Both the position numbers and the translations under genes were made by a program. Below are positions 9,940 through 18,831 of a DNA stretch of 38,268 bases, one piece after another. The notes beneath the pieces are model-generated. The model had not been told where the DNA came from. It did not search any database and saw nothing but the letters and a program-made list of their open reading frames with translations. Within the stretch, counting starts at the first letter, position 1, and each line of letters starts with the position of its first letter. Origin of the DNA: a virus; the IMG/VR virus record IMGVR_UViG_3300025889_000337, positions 1 to 38,268 of that record, one strand, 5' to 3'.

Positions 9940-10900
9940 TGATATGGAGATCGTTGGAGTCTACAGTTTCTATGTGGACGATGTTCTTGTTGGGGAGCAC
10001 AGGAATGCCCTAACGTCGGCAGGAAGAGCCTTGGCCATAAAGTCGCTATTGGGATACAGGTCTGGAATAGCAGACTCCATCGCGGTCGGAATAGGAAACA
10101 CCGCCAACACACTGAACTCCGCATCCACCCTGATAACGAACAACAGCCTTGAGTTTGAGATTGCCAGAGTCCCAATATCATCAACAAGCACAGAGATATC
10201 AAGCAATCAGACGGCGCTGGTCTTCTATGCGAAGATAGAGAGCCCCGATCAGTACCAGATAAGAGAGATAGCACTGTTTCCATCCATGACGCTTGACCAG
10301 TCGATATCGGTTGACGGCTCTGTCATATTCAACTTCGACCAAGTTGACACATTCGTCAAATATGGAACGGCATCATATGTTTCGCTGGAGGACTCTGCCA
10401 GCGCCAGAATAGGAACCCAGATGCTCCTGATGAATCAGGGCAACGGCACAACGAACTACATAGAGAAGATAATGGAGACCAGCGCCCTCTCCGTGCTGAA
10501 CAGATACTCATCAGAGGACTACTTCAAGGTCTCAATGTACAACACGGCTGCCACCGTCGCAAGCGTGAACATAAGATTCTTCACAGACTCATCAAACTAC
10601 TACACCGTGACCTTCACATCATCAGCAGTCGCAGGATATCAGGTGGTCAAGGCCACAAAATCGTCTGCCACAAAGGTTGGATCTCCAGATTGGGGCGACA
10701 TCTACTCTGTGAGAATATGGAACTCCTCCTCGCACGATATCTACCTAGACGCCCTACGGATGGATGTCGGAGACTACTTCCTTGACACAAACTTCGGAAT
10801 GGTGTCTCGCGCGGTGCTGCCGTCACCGATCCTCAAGAGGGCATCAATCCCAATGACCGTACAGTACTCCTTGCTGACGAACTTCTCTGGAGGAGTATAG
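9932..10900 (+). CDS. Putative tail fibre or tail-appendage protein
   Basis: A 322-residue protein starting at ATG 9932, 7 bases after a GAGGAGAG ribosome site. The first 140 residues include an ALTSAGR segment followed by an AVGIGNT stretch, a pattern common in N-terminal domains of phage tail fibres and collar-like proteins. Residues about 145-300 look like a beta-sandwich carbohydrate-binding module, with alternating aromatic and polar strands. No catalytic motif is seen. Probably a virion appendage that contacts the cell surface; the binding role is inferred from composition and context. Confidence 0.58.
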   Translation: MFDDMEIVGVYSFYVDDVLVGEHRNALTSAGRALAIKSLLGYRSGIADSIAVGIGNTANTLNSASTLITNNSLEFEIARVPISSTSTEISSNQTALVFYAKIESPDQYQIREIALFPSMTLDQSISVDGSVIFNFDQVDTFVKYGTASYVSLEDSASARIGTQMLLMNQGNGTTNYIEKIMETSALSVLNRYSSEDYFKVSMYNTAATVASVNIRFFTDSSNYYTVTFTSSAVAGYQVVKATKSSATKVGSPDWGDIYSVRIWNSSSHDIYLDALRMDVGDYFLDTNFGMVSRAVLPSPILKRASIPMTVQYSLLTNFSGGV

Positions 10901-10902
10901 GG

Positions 10903-11829
10903 ATGGAGAGAATAGCCATCGAGCAAGCGCTTCCATCTGGCTCAGAGGTCGGCTTCGTCGTCTCAGGGTACATGATCGAGCCAAACGAGTCCAAGAGGTT
11001 CGTCATGACTGTTCCCAAGTATCCAAGGAGAATAGACAAGGCAACTATCACATACACTGGTGGAGCCACGGTGTGGCAATGGCCTACACAGTCTGCGTCA
11101 ACTGGTAGTTACACCGCGTCGGCATACTGGTTTCTGGATAGGACTGGTGACTCAGACTACCTAGACCTCCAGATCAAGTTGACCCCATCATCCTCAGTCC
11201 AATTCGTTGTTGTTGGAGACAACCTCACATTTCAGTTCGCTGATCCCGGCATATCACATCTCAATGGCTTGGAGCGGCAAGTATCATTCACACATATGGC
11301 CAATCGAAATATCAAATTCATAATTCCGAAGTCAACGGCATCTCCCCGCGTCGGTGGCGACTATGATACCACCCTGACTGGCGTCAACAAGGTGATAGAG
11401 GGAAGACAGTTCGTCATTGGCAAGGAGTACAAGGTTGACATAGTTGACAAAGCGGTCACCGAAAACTTGGAGTATGGTGAATTTATCAGACAGATTCCGA
11501 TATTCGCCTTCACCCAGAGCGCCAGCATAAACAAGCCAGCGCCAGACACAAAGTATGTGATGGCACCGGGAACAATTGCCAAGGGGAATGGCAACGCCGT
11601 AGCCATAAGCGACACCTCAACACCGAATATGTCAACCGCCCTGCTGTTCGCCAAGAAGTCATCGAACACGTCGGTGATAACTCAGATGAACGACAATGGA
11701 GGATATGTCAGGTTCTATGTGGCAATAGCAGAGTACACAAGGAAAACTGAGAACAGTTCTTGGACTGGCAAGTGGTTGCAAGTTTTGGACGGCAAGCCAA
11801 TCTGGAAGGAGGTGCCGCGAGCGAAATGA
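10903..11829 (+). CDS. Tail-region structural protein, unknown
   Basis: A 308-residue protein starting two bases after the previous stop, with GGAGGAG at 10889-10895 as ribosome site. It is beta-rich with many Ser/Thr residues and no membrane segment. The C-terminal 40 residues form a Trp-containing strand pattern (TGKWLQVL, PIWKEV) of the kind found at fibre-subunit junctions. Its stop overlaps the start of the giant fibre gene as ATGA, so the two may be made in a fixed ratio. No family is recognised; a baseplate or fibre-attachment role is inferred from order. Confidence 0.5.
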   Translation: MERIAIEQALPSGSEVGFVVSGYMIEPNESKRFVMTVPKYPRRIDKATITYTGGATVWQWPTQSASTGSYTASAYWFLDRTGDSDYLDLQIKLTPSSSVQFVVVGDNLTFQFADPGISHLNGLERQVSFTHMANRNIKFIIPKSTASPRVGGDYDTTLTGVNKVIEGRQFVIGKEYKVDIVDKAVTENLEYGEFIRQIPIFAFTQSASINKPAPDTKYVMAPGTIAKGNGNAVAISDTSTPNMSTALLFAKKSSNTSVITQMNDNGGYVRFYVAIAEYTRKTENSSWTGKWLQVLDGKPIWKEVPRAK

Positions 11830-14800
11830 CCGACTACACATTTGACTATGAGGACTACTATGACAATGCTCAAGAGCGGTACCTCTCCATCCTGATCACG
11901 GAGGACTCAGGGAACAAGTTCTCAAGTCCAATAATGGCATCGCCCAACTTTGATGGCTACATACCAATTACAACGGCAAGCCTCGCCGTGAGAGATGTTC
12001 AGCCGGGATACTACATAGAGGTGGAGAGCAGCGAAGGCATCAAGGAGTTCTACCCAGTCATGTATGTGCTCAGGTCTGAGCCACTTGTGGGTGAGGACGA
12101 CCAGTGTGACATAAAGTATCTTCGTGATAACTCATTGGAGACTCTTACCTATGCTCCGACCACATCCTCTGTCGTCGTCAGGTACGAGGACTGGAACTCA
12201 AAGGCCCTTGGCTCCAGCGGCTGGACCATCAGCCCGCAGGGCAATGCCATATTCACGAACATCGCCGCAAGAGGAAGGATTGAGGCTCTTTCTGGATATA
12301 TCGGAAACTCGATCAATGGCTGGGAGATTGGTGCGAACCTTCTCAGCAATGCCAGCGTCGGATTCTATGCTCCAAGTGTCATAACTGGTGAGGTGGCAAT
12401 ATTCGCTGGTGCCCCATATGCATCAAGAGCATCTGCCGCCTTCAGGGTCGGCTACGATGGAAGCCTGAACGCCTCAAGTGCGACGATAACTGGAAACCTG
12501 ACCGCCACGACCCTTGATGTGGGCGGTCCCAATGGAATAGTGTACAATGGCTCAACAGTGACAATTGGCTCATCTGTCACAATCAACGCACCTGTCACAG
12601 TCAACTCATTGCAAGTCGGTGCGAGCCCGACCCTGTTGAAGATATCAGATGATGTCAATGGCACCAACGATGGGATATATGTCAATGACAACAACTACTG
12701 GTACTCAGATGGTCAGTTCAGCGTCGGTGGGTCAGCGAACAATGCTGTCTGGTCTGGCTCCATTCTGACCATCACTGGAACCATCAATGCCACAAACATA
12801 ACATCTTCAGTTGGCAACATTGCCGGATTCGAACTTGCAAAGAGTCAACTCTCAACCGCTAGCGTAGTGGTCTCGTCATCGGGCGGCTTCAGACTTGGCA
12901 ATCCAACGGTCTTCAGTGTAGACCAATATGGAAACCTTGTTGCTCAGAATGCCTCAGTCACTGGAAGGATAAATGCAACCTCTGGATCATTCTCTGGAGA
13001 CATAACGGCGGCGGCTGGGAGATTCACTGGCAGTGTCTCCATTGACTCAAGTGGGCTTCTCTATGTTGGAAACTTGGCATCTCAGAGAGTGGTGATGACA
13101 AGCAGTGGAATATTCGCATTCCACCAGAATGGACTTGAAGCCTTCGCCCTGCCAGTCTCTGGATCTCCAAGGATTGGCGCATTCAAGATAATTCCAACAG
13201 GAATAGTAACACAGTCGGCGTCCAATGCGAATATGATACTTGGAGATGTCGGCGGTGACGGATCAGCGTCCTCTGGAATAGTGCTACGAGGATATAGGTC
13301 TGATAGCGCATCGATAGCCATATACACAATTCAGAATGGAACACCAACAACCTACGACTCTGGAGACGGATTCTATGTAGATGAGAACGCCAGACTGAAA
13401 CTTAAGGGTGCTACTGGGTCTCTCGCTTTTGATGGCAATGATCTATATATCAGTGGGAATATCAATGCAAGATCTGGACAGTTTACTGGATCTATAAGTG
13501 CCCAATACATAGTTGCATCTGCTGGTTCAGTTGGTGGATGGTCCTTATCAGCAAGCATGCTTACTGGCACAAATGCGAGTGTTGTGAACACTGGAGATAT
13601 AATTCTTGGAACTGGACAATCCGTAGCAAGACTTTCATCATCAGAGGCTAACTTCAGGATATGGACAGGGAGCGCAACAGCATCCGTTGCACCATTCAGA
13701 GTTACAACAACGGGAGGACTAGTAGCAACTACTGCCTCCATAACTGGTAATATCACTGCCAATTCTGGACAGTTCACAGGTTCTGTATCTGCCCAACATA
13801 TCACTGCATCTGTTGGAAATGTCGGTGGCTTCGTTCTAACAGCAAGTTCTATCGTTGATACTGCAAATACTGCATCAACTGTTGGAATAACAACTGGAAA
13901 CACATCATTCTTTGCTGGAGCAGATGATCAACTTGGAACAAATGCCAAATTCTATGTAACCCAGACTGGATCTGTCTATGCACAGGCAGCATCTATAACT
14001 GGAGATATAACTGCTACAACAATAAGGGCAACTAGTGCATCACTAAATGGAAATCTGTTAATATTTGGATCTGGTACCCTGTATGCATCAGACACTGCTG
14101 ATGTGTCTGGTCAAAGAGTCATAGTTGATAAAACTGGAGTCACTGGATATTCACCAGTTGGAGAGCAGTCATTCTACTTGGCATCTGGGTCTGCGTCACT
14201 GATAACTGATGGTGGGTTTGAACTACAGGGAGCAGCAGGAACTGCTCTTGGTGGAATATGGTCAACATTCTGGGGCAACGCAAGTGTTGTTGTTGAAGGA
14301 ACTACTGTTATTGGTGGGTCAAAGGCTGCAAGGGTTGCTGCAAGAACTGCTGGAGCAGACTTTCTACAAGCCCTTAATACAAGTTATGGAACAACACCGG
14401 GAACAAAATATAACATTAGTGCATATGTGTATTCAGCATCTACACTATCCGCCAATGATGGACTAGTTGAGATATGGGTGCTTGAGAGTTATGCTTCATC
14501 ATATCCATCATACTTTAGTTCATCAGCAGCACTTAGGGTCGTAACACCAGCAACATATCTTCCGGCTAGAACATGGACAAAAATCAGTGGAACGTATGTG
14601 TCAGCATCACCATACACAACAGTATCTCTTAGAACATATTCAAAAACGTCGTCAGCCTTTGTCATATGGGACAGTGTTGAAATAAGCACTGGACAGAATA
14701 TATCAAATATAGCAGGATTCTCTTTCAATGAAGACTCAATGTTCTCAAATTATGTTTCTATTGGAAATCAAGGTCGTGCTATATTTGGAGCACCAGTATC

Positions 14801-15995
14801 ATCAACATCATCAAGCATTTCATCATCGGTTTCCAATACTTCAGACTTTCTAACGATTGATGGTGTAGACAATACATATCGAATGTGGATTGGCAACAGC
14901 AATCCCTCGACAGCATACTTCTCTGTCAAGAAGGACGGCACTGTAAACCTCAACAGCGGTGGAGACTTGGCTCTCTATTCAGCCTCACAGGCCGCAATAG
15001 GTGGAGCCGCATCAGTTATATCAAAGATAAACTTCTATAGACAGAACACAACGTCTCCAGCAGGGCAGGTTGCCTTCTTCCCATCATCGTCCGCAATGAA
15101 GATAGGTTCCTATACCAGTGGTGCTGGCGCTGCCATAGGAAGAGTTCTCGTAGACACCATCGTTGGTGGGGTGGCATACTCTGGGTCGGTGGAACTGGGT
15201 GGAACTGTCTACGGAAATGGAACCTCTGGCACATTTGTCACAGGATATGACCTAGATGTGAATGGTTCTGGAGTGATCGACAGCAGGCTGGACGTAAATG
15301 GTATTGGTATAACTGGCGGCGGTCTAATAAGGGCATCAAGTACTGGTTCAGTAACTTATGGGATGAGTAGCACATCAACACACTCTTCATATGCAGGAGA
15401 GTCTTTTACCGCCAGAGTTAATAGGGCTGCTAACATTGCTTACACATTTTTTACCGGATATTCTAGTGCTGCATCTGCCGCCCCCGACCTTGAGGTTACT
15501 CTTCGTGGGAATGGAACAGTTCTTGCAGACGGTGCCTATTCTAGCCCCGCCGCCGACTACGCGGAATATTTTGAGTGGGCAGATGGAAATGTGAACAATG
15601 AGAATAGGGTTGGATATCCAGTAGTGCTTTCTCAGGATGCCAAAATAGAGATTGCCACAGAAAATTCAGAGTCTATAATTGGGATTGTCTCTGCAAGGCC
15701 AACGGTTGTTGGTGACAATGCATGGTCAAGATGGAAGTACAAGTACTTGACAAATGATTTTGGAGAGTACATAATGGAAGAGTATGTGACTGAGGATGGT
15801 GTTGTTCAGGAGAGGAGGAAGTTGAACCCTGAATATGATCCATCCAGAGAATATATTCCAAGAGAGAATAGGCCAGAGTGGTCGGCTATTGGTATGATGG
15901 GCAAACTCTCTTTGAGAAAGGGCCAGCCCGTTCACCCAAGGTGGCTGAAGATGCGTGATATCTCTGACGAGGTAGAGGAATGGCTTGTAAGATAG
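11826..15995 (+). CDS. Giant tail fibre with C-terminal peptidase G2 domain
   Basis: ATG 11826 overlaps the previous stop as ATGA and follows AAGGAGGTG at 11806-11814; the frame is open further upstream to TTG 11760, but that part lies inside the previous gene. The 1389-residue product has a short acidic N-terminus and then many Gly/Ser/Ala-rich modules with the pattern ITGNITA-SGxFTGS and VGGxxL, typical of trimeric beta-helical fibre shafts. Residues about 1239-1389 start at DYAEYFEWADGN and include GIVSARP, YDPSREYIPR and a RPEWSAIGMMGKL segment. This matches the peptidase G2 / intramolecular chaperone family, in which the C-terminal domain helps fold the fibre trimer and is then cleaved off. 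Probably the main receptor-binding fibre. Confidence 0.87.
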   Translation: MTDYTFDYEDYYDNAQERYLSILITEDSGNKFSSPIMASPNFDGYIPITTASLAVRDVQPGYYIEVESSEGIKEFYPVMYVLRSEPLVGEDDQCDIKYLRDNSLETLTYAPTTSSVVVRYEDWNSKALGSSGWTISPQGNAIFTNIAARGRIEALSGYIGNSINGWEIGANLLSNASVGFYAPSVITGEVAIFAGAPYASRASAAFRVGYDGSLNASSATITGNLTATTLDVGGPNGIVYNGSTVTIGSSVTINAPVTVNSLQVGASPTLLKISDDVNGTNDGIYVNDNNYWYSDGQFSVGGSANNAVWSGSILTITGTINATNITSSVGNIAGFELAKSQLSTASVVVSSSGGFRLGNPTVFSVDQYGNLVAQNASVTGRINATSGSFSGDITAAAGRFTGSVSIDSSGLLYVGNLASQRVVMTSSGIFAFHQNGLEAFALPVSGSPRIGAFKIIPTGIVTQSASNANMILGDVGGDGSASSGIVLRGYRSDSASIAIYTIQNGTPTTYDSGDGFYVDENARLKLKGATGSLAFDGNDLYISGNINARSGQFTGSISAQYIVASAGSVGGWSLSASMLTGTNASVVNTGDIILGTGQSVARLSSSEANFRIWTGSATASVAPFRVTTTGGLVATTASITGNITANSGQFTGSVSAQHITASVGNVGGFVLTASSIVDTANTASTVGITTGNTSFFAGADDQLGTNAKFYVTQTGSVYAQAASITGDITATTIRATSASLNGNLLIFGSGTLYASDTADVSGQRVIVDKTGVTGYSPVGEQSFYLASGSASLITDGGFELQGAAGTALGGIWSTFWGNASVVVEGTTVIGGSKAARVAARTAGADFLQALNTSYGTTPGTKYNISAYVYSASTLSANDGLVEIWVLESYASSYPSYFSSSAALRVVTPATYLPARTWTKISGTYVSASPYTTVSLRTYSKTSSAFVIWDSVEISTGQNISNIAGFSFNEDSMFSNYVSIGNQGRAIFGAPVSSTSSSISSSVSNTSDFLTIDGVDNTYRMWIGNSNPSTAYFSVKKDGTVNLNSGGDLALYSASQAAIGGAASVISKINFYRQNTTSPAGQVAFFPSSSAMKIGSYTSGAGAAIGRVLVDTIVGGVAYSGSVELGGTVYGNGTSGTFVTGYDLDVNGSGVIDSRLDVNGIGITGGGLIRASSTGSVTYGMSSTSTHSSYAGESFTARVNRAANIAYTFFTGYSSAASAAPDLEVTLRGNGTVLADGAYSSPAADYAEYFEWADGNVNNENRVGYPVVLSQDAKIEIATENSESIIGIVSARPTVVGDNAWSRWKYKYLTNDFGEYIMEEYVTEDGVVQERRKLNPEYDPSREYIPRENRPEWSAIGMMGKLSLRKGQPVHPRWLKMRDISDEVEEWLVR
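12470..14060 (+). repeat. Tandem-like fibre-shaft modules within the fibre gene
   Basis: Diverged protein-level repeats of the form ASITGNITAxSGQFTGSVSA followed by ASVGNVGGF occur near 12478, 12780, 12960, 13450-13560, 13735-13850 and 13990. Nucleotide identity between copies is moderate, so the repeats are old or under selection at the protein level. Repeats of this kind let fibres change length and specificity by recombination. Confidence 0.7.
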
Positions 15996-16013
15996 AAATC
16001 GCTCTGGTACAAT
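15985..16013 (+). promoter_or_regulatory. Promoter before the coiled-coil/lectin-like pair
   Basis: TTGTAA (15985-15990) and TACAAT (16008-16013) are separated by 17 bases, and TGG lies directly before the -10 box as an extended -10. The predicted start near 16020 leaves a short leader carrying a GAGGAG ribosome site before ATG 16048. It lies in the only sizeable intergenic gap of the tail region. Confidence 0.6.
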
Positions 16014-16047
16014 TGCTATCAGCACAACACAACAACGAGGAGAATAA

Positions 16048-16212
16048 ATGTCAAACACACTAGAACTGGTAGTGCAGGAACTACAGCAGAGAATCGGCCA
16101 GTTGACCAGCGAGTACGAGACCAAGTTGGCGGTGCTTAAGGCACAGGCCACTGAGCAGATTCAGGCCAGAGACAAGAGAATCATCGAACTTGAGGCTGAG
16201 GCAGATGGCTGA
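16048..16212 (+). CDS. Small coiled-coil protein
   Basis: A 54-residue ORF starting at ATG 16048 after GAGGAG. Leu, Val and Ile recur at heptad spacing through a Gln/Glu/Lys/Arg-rich sequence with no Pro, so it is almost surely one amphipathic coiled coil. It overlaps the next gene by 8 bases. It may be a fibre-assembly chaperone or a small structural oligomerisation helix; function is not known from sequence. The good ribosome site, the upstream promoter and the overlap are the reasons to accept it. Confidence 0.7.
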   Translation: MSNTLELVVQELQQRIGQLTSEYETKLAVLKAQATEQIQARDKRIIELEAEADG

Positions 16213-16693
16213 TAGGCTCGTTCAGGGTCAGCCCTTAACATACGAGTATCTTGCTGACATCGAGAAGCAGGTTGATACGCTCTCTGGAAGAATAGCGACC
16301 CTGTTCAGGAACATAAACCTTGGGACAGCCATACAGGACATCACCGTCCTTGTGGACAACCTTCGGCCCGGCGCTAGAAATGCAAGAGAGCCAAACAACG
16401 TTCAGGTGCTTGCTGGAGCCTACAAGATAGCATTCACGGGAAACCCAAGACCAGTGGTGTTTCAAACGATCAGGTTCGACAGGGCGTTCAAGAGCGAGCC
16501 AATCGTGGTTGCCACCGTCGCTGATCAGGGTGCCACTGGTGCTAGAGGTGCCAACGTGGCATTTGCGACAGTCACCATTGGCGAGGTCTCAGCAACACAG
16601 TTCAACTTCAAGGTTGAGATGATCCGGCAGGGTGCCAATATCACAGGAGGGGATCTTCAACTGAACTACATTGCGATCGGTGCGGGAGCCTAG
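16205..16693 (+). CDS. Coiled coil plus H-type-lectin-like domain protein
   Basis: ATG 16205 is preferred over TTG 16190 because it overlaps the previous stop by 8 bases, the spacing used throughout this genome. The product has 162 residues. The first 50 are helical and probably oligomerising. Residues about 80-162 form a beta domain with an F-x-R-AF-S-P-V start, a TVTIGEVSATQFNF strand pair and a C-terminal LNYIAIGAG strand, an arrangement like H-type lectins that bind sugars at the tip of a trimer. A host-surface binding role as a small tail appendage is inferred. Family assignment by eye only. Confidence 0.55.
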   Translation: MADRLVQGQPLTYEYLADIEKQVDTLSGRIATLFRNINLGTAIQDITVLVDNLRPGARNAREPNNVQVLAGAYKIAFTGNPRPVVFQTIRFDRAFKSEPIVVATVADQGATGARGANVAFATVTIGEVSATQFNFKVEMIRQGANITGGDLQLNYIAIGAGA

Positions 16694-17132
16694 ATACGTC
16701 ATTGTTTGGGAAGGCGGCGCTCAGAAGTACGAGCACATCGCCATTATGGAGCGTCACATTGGCAGACCACTAGGGAAGAATGAGACTGTTCATCATATCA
16801 ATGGCAACAAGACCGACAACAGAATAAAAAACTTGTTCCTATGCTCAAGAGAGCAGCATGACAAGGCTCATGGAATGAAGACGGTATCTCTGTACCGTCT
16901 TCATCCACACTGGGTATCCAAGAAATGTGTCCGCTGTGGAAAGAACTTCTATGGAAGCCCCAAGACGATGAGGGACAGGAAGAGATGTAGTGTATCATGC
17001 AAGTCAATAAGAGTTGACAAAACATGTGGATCTTGTGGTACGATCTATACTATCCCTGTCCAACACACAGGACAGTGGAACTATTGCTCACGAAAGTGCA
17101 GACGAAAGGGTAGCAGTGACAGAGACCAATAA
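16680..17132 (+). CDS. HNH endonuclease, homing type
   Basis: About 150 residues with a GKNETVHHINGNKTDNR core followed by NLFLCSREQHDKAH, the HNH_3 pattern of phage free-standing homing endonucleases. Two further Cys pairs (KKCVRCGK and KTCGSCG, then YCSRKCR) suggest zinc-binding DNA-recognition fingers. The start is uncertain: GTG 16680 is chosen, with TTG 16671 nine bases upstream as an alternative; the AGGAGG at 16645-16650 is too far from either. The gene overlaps both neighbours, consistent with a mobile gene that has been knit into the operon. Confidence 0.82.
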   Translation: MREPRYVIVWEGGAQKYEHIAIMERHIGRPLGKNETVHHINGNKTDNRIKNLFLCSREQHDKAHGMKTVSLYRLHPHWVSKKCVRCGKNFYGSPKTMRDRKRCSVSCKSIRVDKTCGSCGTIYTIPVQHTGQWNYCSRKCRRKGSSDRDQ

Positions 17133-17880
17133 TGATCTCAAATGGATGATGGTGTCGGATGTTCATTTCCCTCGCCACGATCCTCGCAAGGTTGAACTAT
17201 GGATGAAGGTTCTGAAGTGGTTCAAGCCAGACGCAGTTGATTTGTTAGGAGACATAGATGATGCAGATTCGACAAGTCGTTGGGCGGCTGATAAGCCGCT
17301 TGAAATGTCCATCTCTATCAATGACGGCGGGGTTGATGGTACCAGATACTTCCTGTCCGAGATTAATCGAATTGCTCCAAGAGCAGACAAGCACTTCCAC
17401 GACGGAAACCACGGGTGGACAAGGCACGGAGACTACCTATCTAAGAAGGCCCCACAGTTCCTTGAACTGTTGAGCCCCGACACATTGTATGAGTACAAGA
17501 AGCACGGCTTTGAGTGGCATCACTACAATGAGCCGCCAGTGAAGAGGTTTGGTGACATCTATGGTCACCACGGCGAGTCCATATCGAAGCACGCTGGAGA
17601 GTCCGTCCGCAATGATGTGAACAACTGGGGCGTCTCACTGGTTCGCGGCCACTCCCACAGGATGGGTGCCTACTTCCAGACATATAACCTGAGTGGACAG
17701 GAACTACGCGGATTTGAGATCGGCCATCTCTGTGACGAGGATCAGATGGACTACTCAATCCAGAAGAATTGGCAGGCAGGATTCGCTGTTGCACATGTGG
17801 TCAACGACTACCCATTCATACAACTGATTCAGATTCACGACTATACCTGTGTTGTCGATGGGAAGAAATTTACGGCATGA
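17116..17880 (+). CDS. Calcineurin-like metallophosphoesterase
   Basis: The product has about 254 residues with the full metallophosphoesterase motif series: D15-x-H17 (SDVHF), GD46 in LLGDIDD, DGNHGW, a GHHGE segment and GHSHRMG. These bind two metal ions and hydrolyse phosphoesters. GTG 17116 is chosen because AAAGGG at 17105-17110 is well placed; ATG 17146 is the other candidate and keeps all motifs. The frame is open upstream to 17014 but that part lies in the HNH gene. Phage members of this family may act on DNA, nucleotides or phosphoproteins; the substrate here cannot be read from sequence. Confidence 0.85.
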   Translation: MTETNNDLKWMMVSDVHFPRHDPRKVELWMKVLKWFKPDAVDLLGDIDDADSTSRWAADKPLEMSISINDGGVDGTRYFLSEINRIAPRADKHFHDGNHGWTRHGDYLSKKAPQFLELLSPDTLYEYKKHGFEWHHYNEPPVKRFGDIYGHHGESISKHAGESVRNDVNNWGVSLVRGHSHRMGAYFQTYNLSGQELRGFEIGHLCDEDQMDYSIQKNWQAGFAVAHVVNDYPFIQLIQIHDYTCVVDGKKFTA

Positions 17881-18068
17881 TCTGCAAACGGTGCGGTGGC
17901 AAAGTGCTTCTTGACAGATCTCTCTGTGAGGATGTCCACGTTGAACTGTACTGTATCATATGCGGTAAGAGATGGAGCCTTAGGCACCCGAAAAATCATG
18001 GAGCGTTCGCAATATGGATTCAAAAAACAGAGAGTCGATTTCAGGTTCTGAGGAATTTGGGGTACTGA
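17877..18068 (+). CDS. Small zinc-ribbon protein
   Basis: A 63-residue ORF starting in an ATGA overlap with the phosphoesterase gene. Cys3, Cys6 and Cys26, Cys29 form two CxxC knuckles of a zinc ribbon, with an extra Cys17. The remainder is basic. Such small ribbons often act as adaptors on RNA polymerase, DNA or the ribosome, but no target can be deduced. It overlaps the next gene by 55 bases. Confidence 0.68.
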   Translation: MICKRCGGKVLLDRSLCEDVHVELYCIICGKRWSLRHPKNHGAFAIWIQKTESRFQVLRNLGY

Positions 18069-18547
18069 GAGGCCCACGGAGAAGCCGAAAGGCTTTCATA
18101 AACAAGGAACTCCATCACATCATACACATAAATATTCCAGCAGATGTTGTTACTGCCTATAACTATGCTCAGGACAAGATTTTCAAATATCCTTGGAAGG
18201 CAACGAAGAGGGCAATGGAGCGAGCCTACAGCATAGGTGAAGTCGCCAAGATTGTTCGTCGCCACCCAGACAGGATACGACATGGGATATCGAGCGGTGA
18301 CATATCTGAGCCACAGAGGTCTGGCCCATCTGGGAAGAGATACTTTTTGCCAGAACAGATATTAGACATACAAGATTATTTTGCCAATGTGCATTTTGGC
18401 AGGCCAAGAAATGATGGAGCGATAACCCCCAAAAGAAACACGGTTACCAAAGAAGAGGTAGATGCTAGACTTGGCCGTAGAGAAGTTCTCTATGTCAAGA
18501 ACGATGATGGAGACTTCATCCCGATCTGGAGGACAATAGAGTTCTAA
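18014..18547 (+). CDS. MerR-like helix-turn-helix DNA-binding protein
   Basis: A 177-residue protein from ATG 18014. After a basic N-terminus, residues about 72-120 read YSIGEVAKIVRRHPDRIRH and later a KRYFLPEQILDIQDYF helix, which is the winged helix-turn-helix layout of MerR and excisionase-like proteins. The C-terminal 60 residues contain no effector domain that I recognise. It may be a transcriptional regulator or a replication-origin binding protein, since the replication genes follow directly. The stop overlaps the next ATG as TAATG. Confidence 0.66.
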   Translation: MDSKNRESISGSEEFGVLRGPRRSRKAFINKELHHIIHINIPADVVTAYNYAQDKIFKYPWKATKRAMERAYSIGEVAKIVRRHPDRIRHGISSGDISEPQRSGPSGKRYFLPEQILDIQDYFANVHFGRPRNDGAITPKRNTVTKEEVDARLGRREVLYVKNDDGDFIPIWRTIEF

Positions 18548-18831
18548 TGGCGAAGAAAAAGAAAAAGAAGCAGCCTCAGGTCAAGTTGACAAAGTATATT
18601 GGTAGCAACGTGCTTGACGGAGAGAGATGTCTTCTTTCTGCTGCCATGAACCTAGTTGAGTCAGGCGAGATGTACAAGAAGAATAATGATCCAGATGGCT
18701 TGCTAAAGGTCTCTGCGATATGGTACGATCTGGGTAGAACACTTCTTGGCATAGATGACCAAGAAGAACCTGTTAGGCCATTCGGATTTGGAGTGGTGGA
18801 AGGAGATATTCATGGAGCCGACAAGGATTAA
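18547..18831 (+). CDS. Small protein with poly-lysine N-terminus, unknown
   Basis: A 94-residue product. The N-terminus has six lysines in a row encoded by an A-rich run, a possible slippage site, followed by a helical Leu/Met-rich body and an acidic C-terminus. No motif is recognised. It lies between the MerR-like gene and the helicase group, suggesting an accessory replication role. Confidence 0.55.
   Translation: MAKKKKKKQPQVKLTKYIGSNVLDGERCLLSAAMNLVESGEMYKKNNDPDGLLKVSAIWYDLGRTLLGIDDQEEPVRPFGFGVVEGDIHGADKD

Noticed and set aside
11760-11825. Longer start of the fibre at TTG 11760
   Set aside because: This segment is inside the previous gene; ATG 11826 has the ATGA overlap and a strong ribosome site upstream.
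13373-13903. Minus-strand ORF of 176 codons opposite the fibre gene
   Set aside because: It is the complement of a repetitive Gly/Ser/Thr-rich coding region, which lacks stop codons on the opposite strand by composition; no ribosome site or motif.
17014-17115. Longer start of the phosphoesterase
   Set aside because: It runs through the cysteine-rich end of the HNH gene and lacks a ribosome site; GTG 17116 keeps all catalytic motifs.
18550-18573. Programmed frameshift at the A-rich run in the poly-lysine gene
   Set aside because: No downstream ORF in the shifted frame gives a recognised product, and the normal frame is open for 94 codons.
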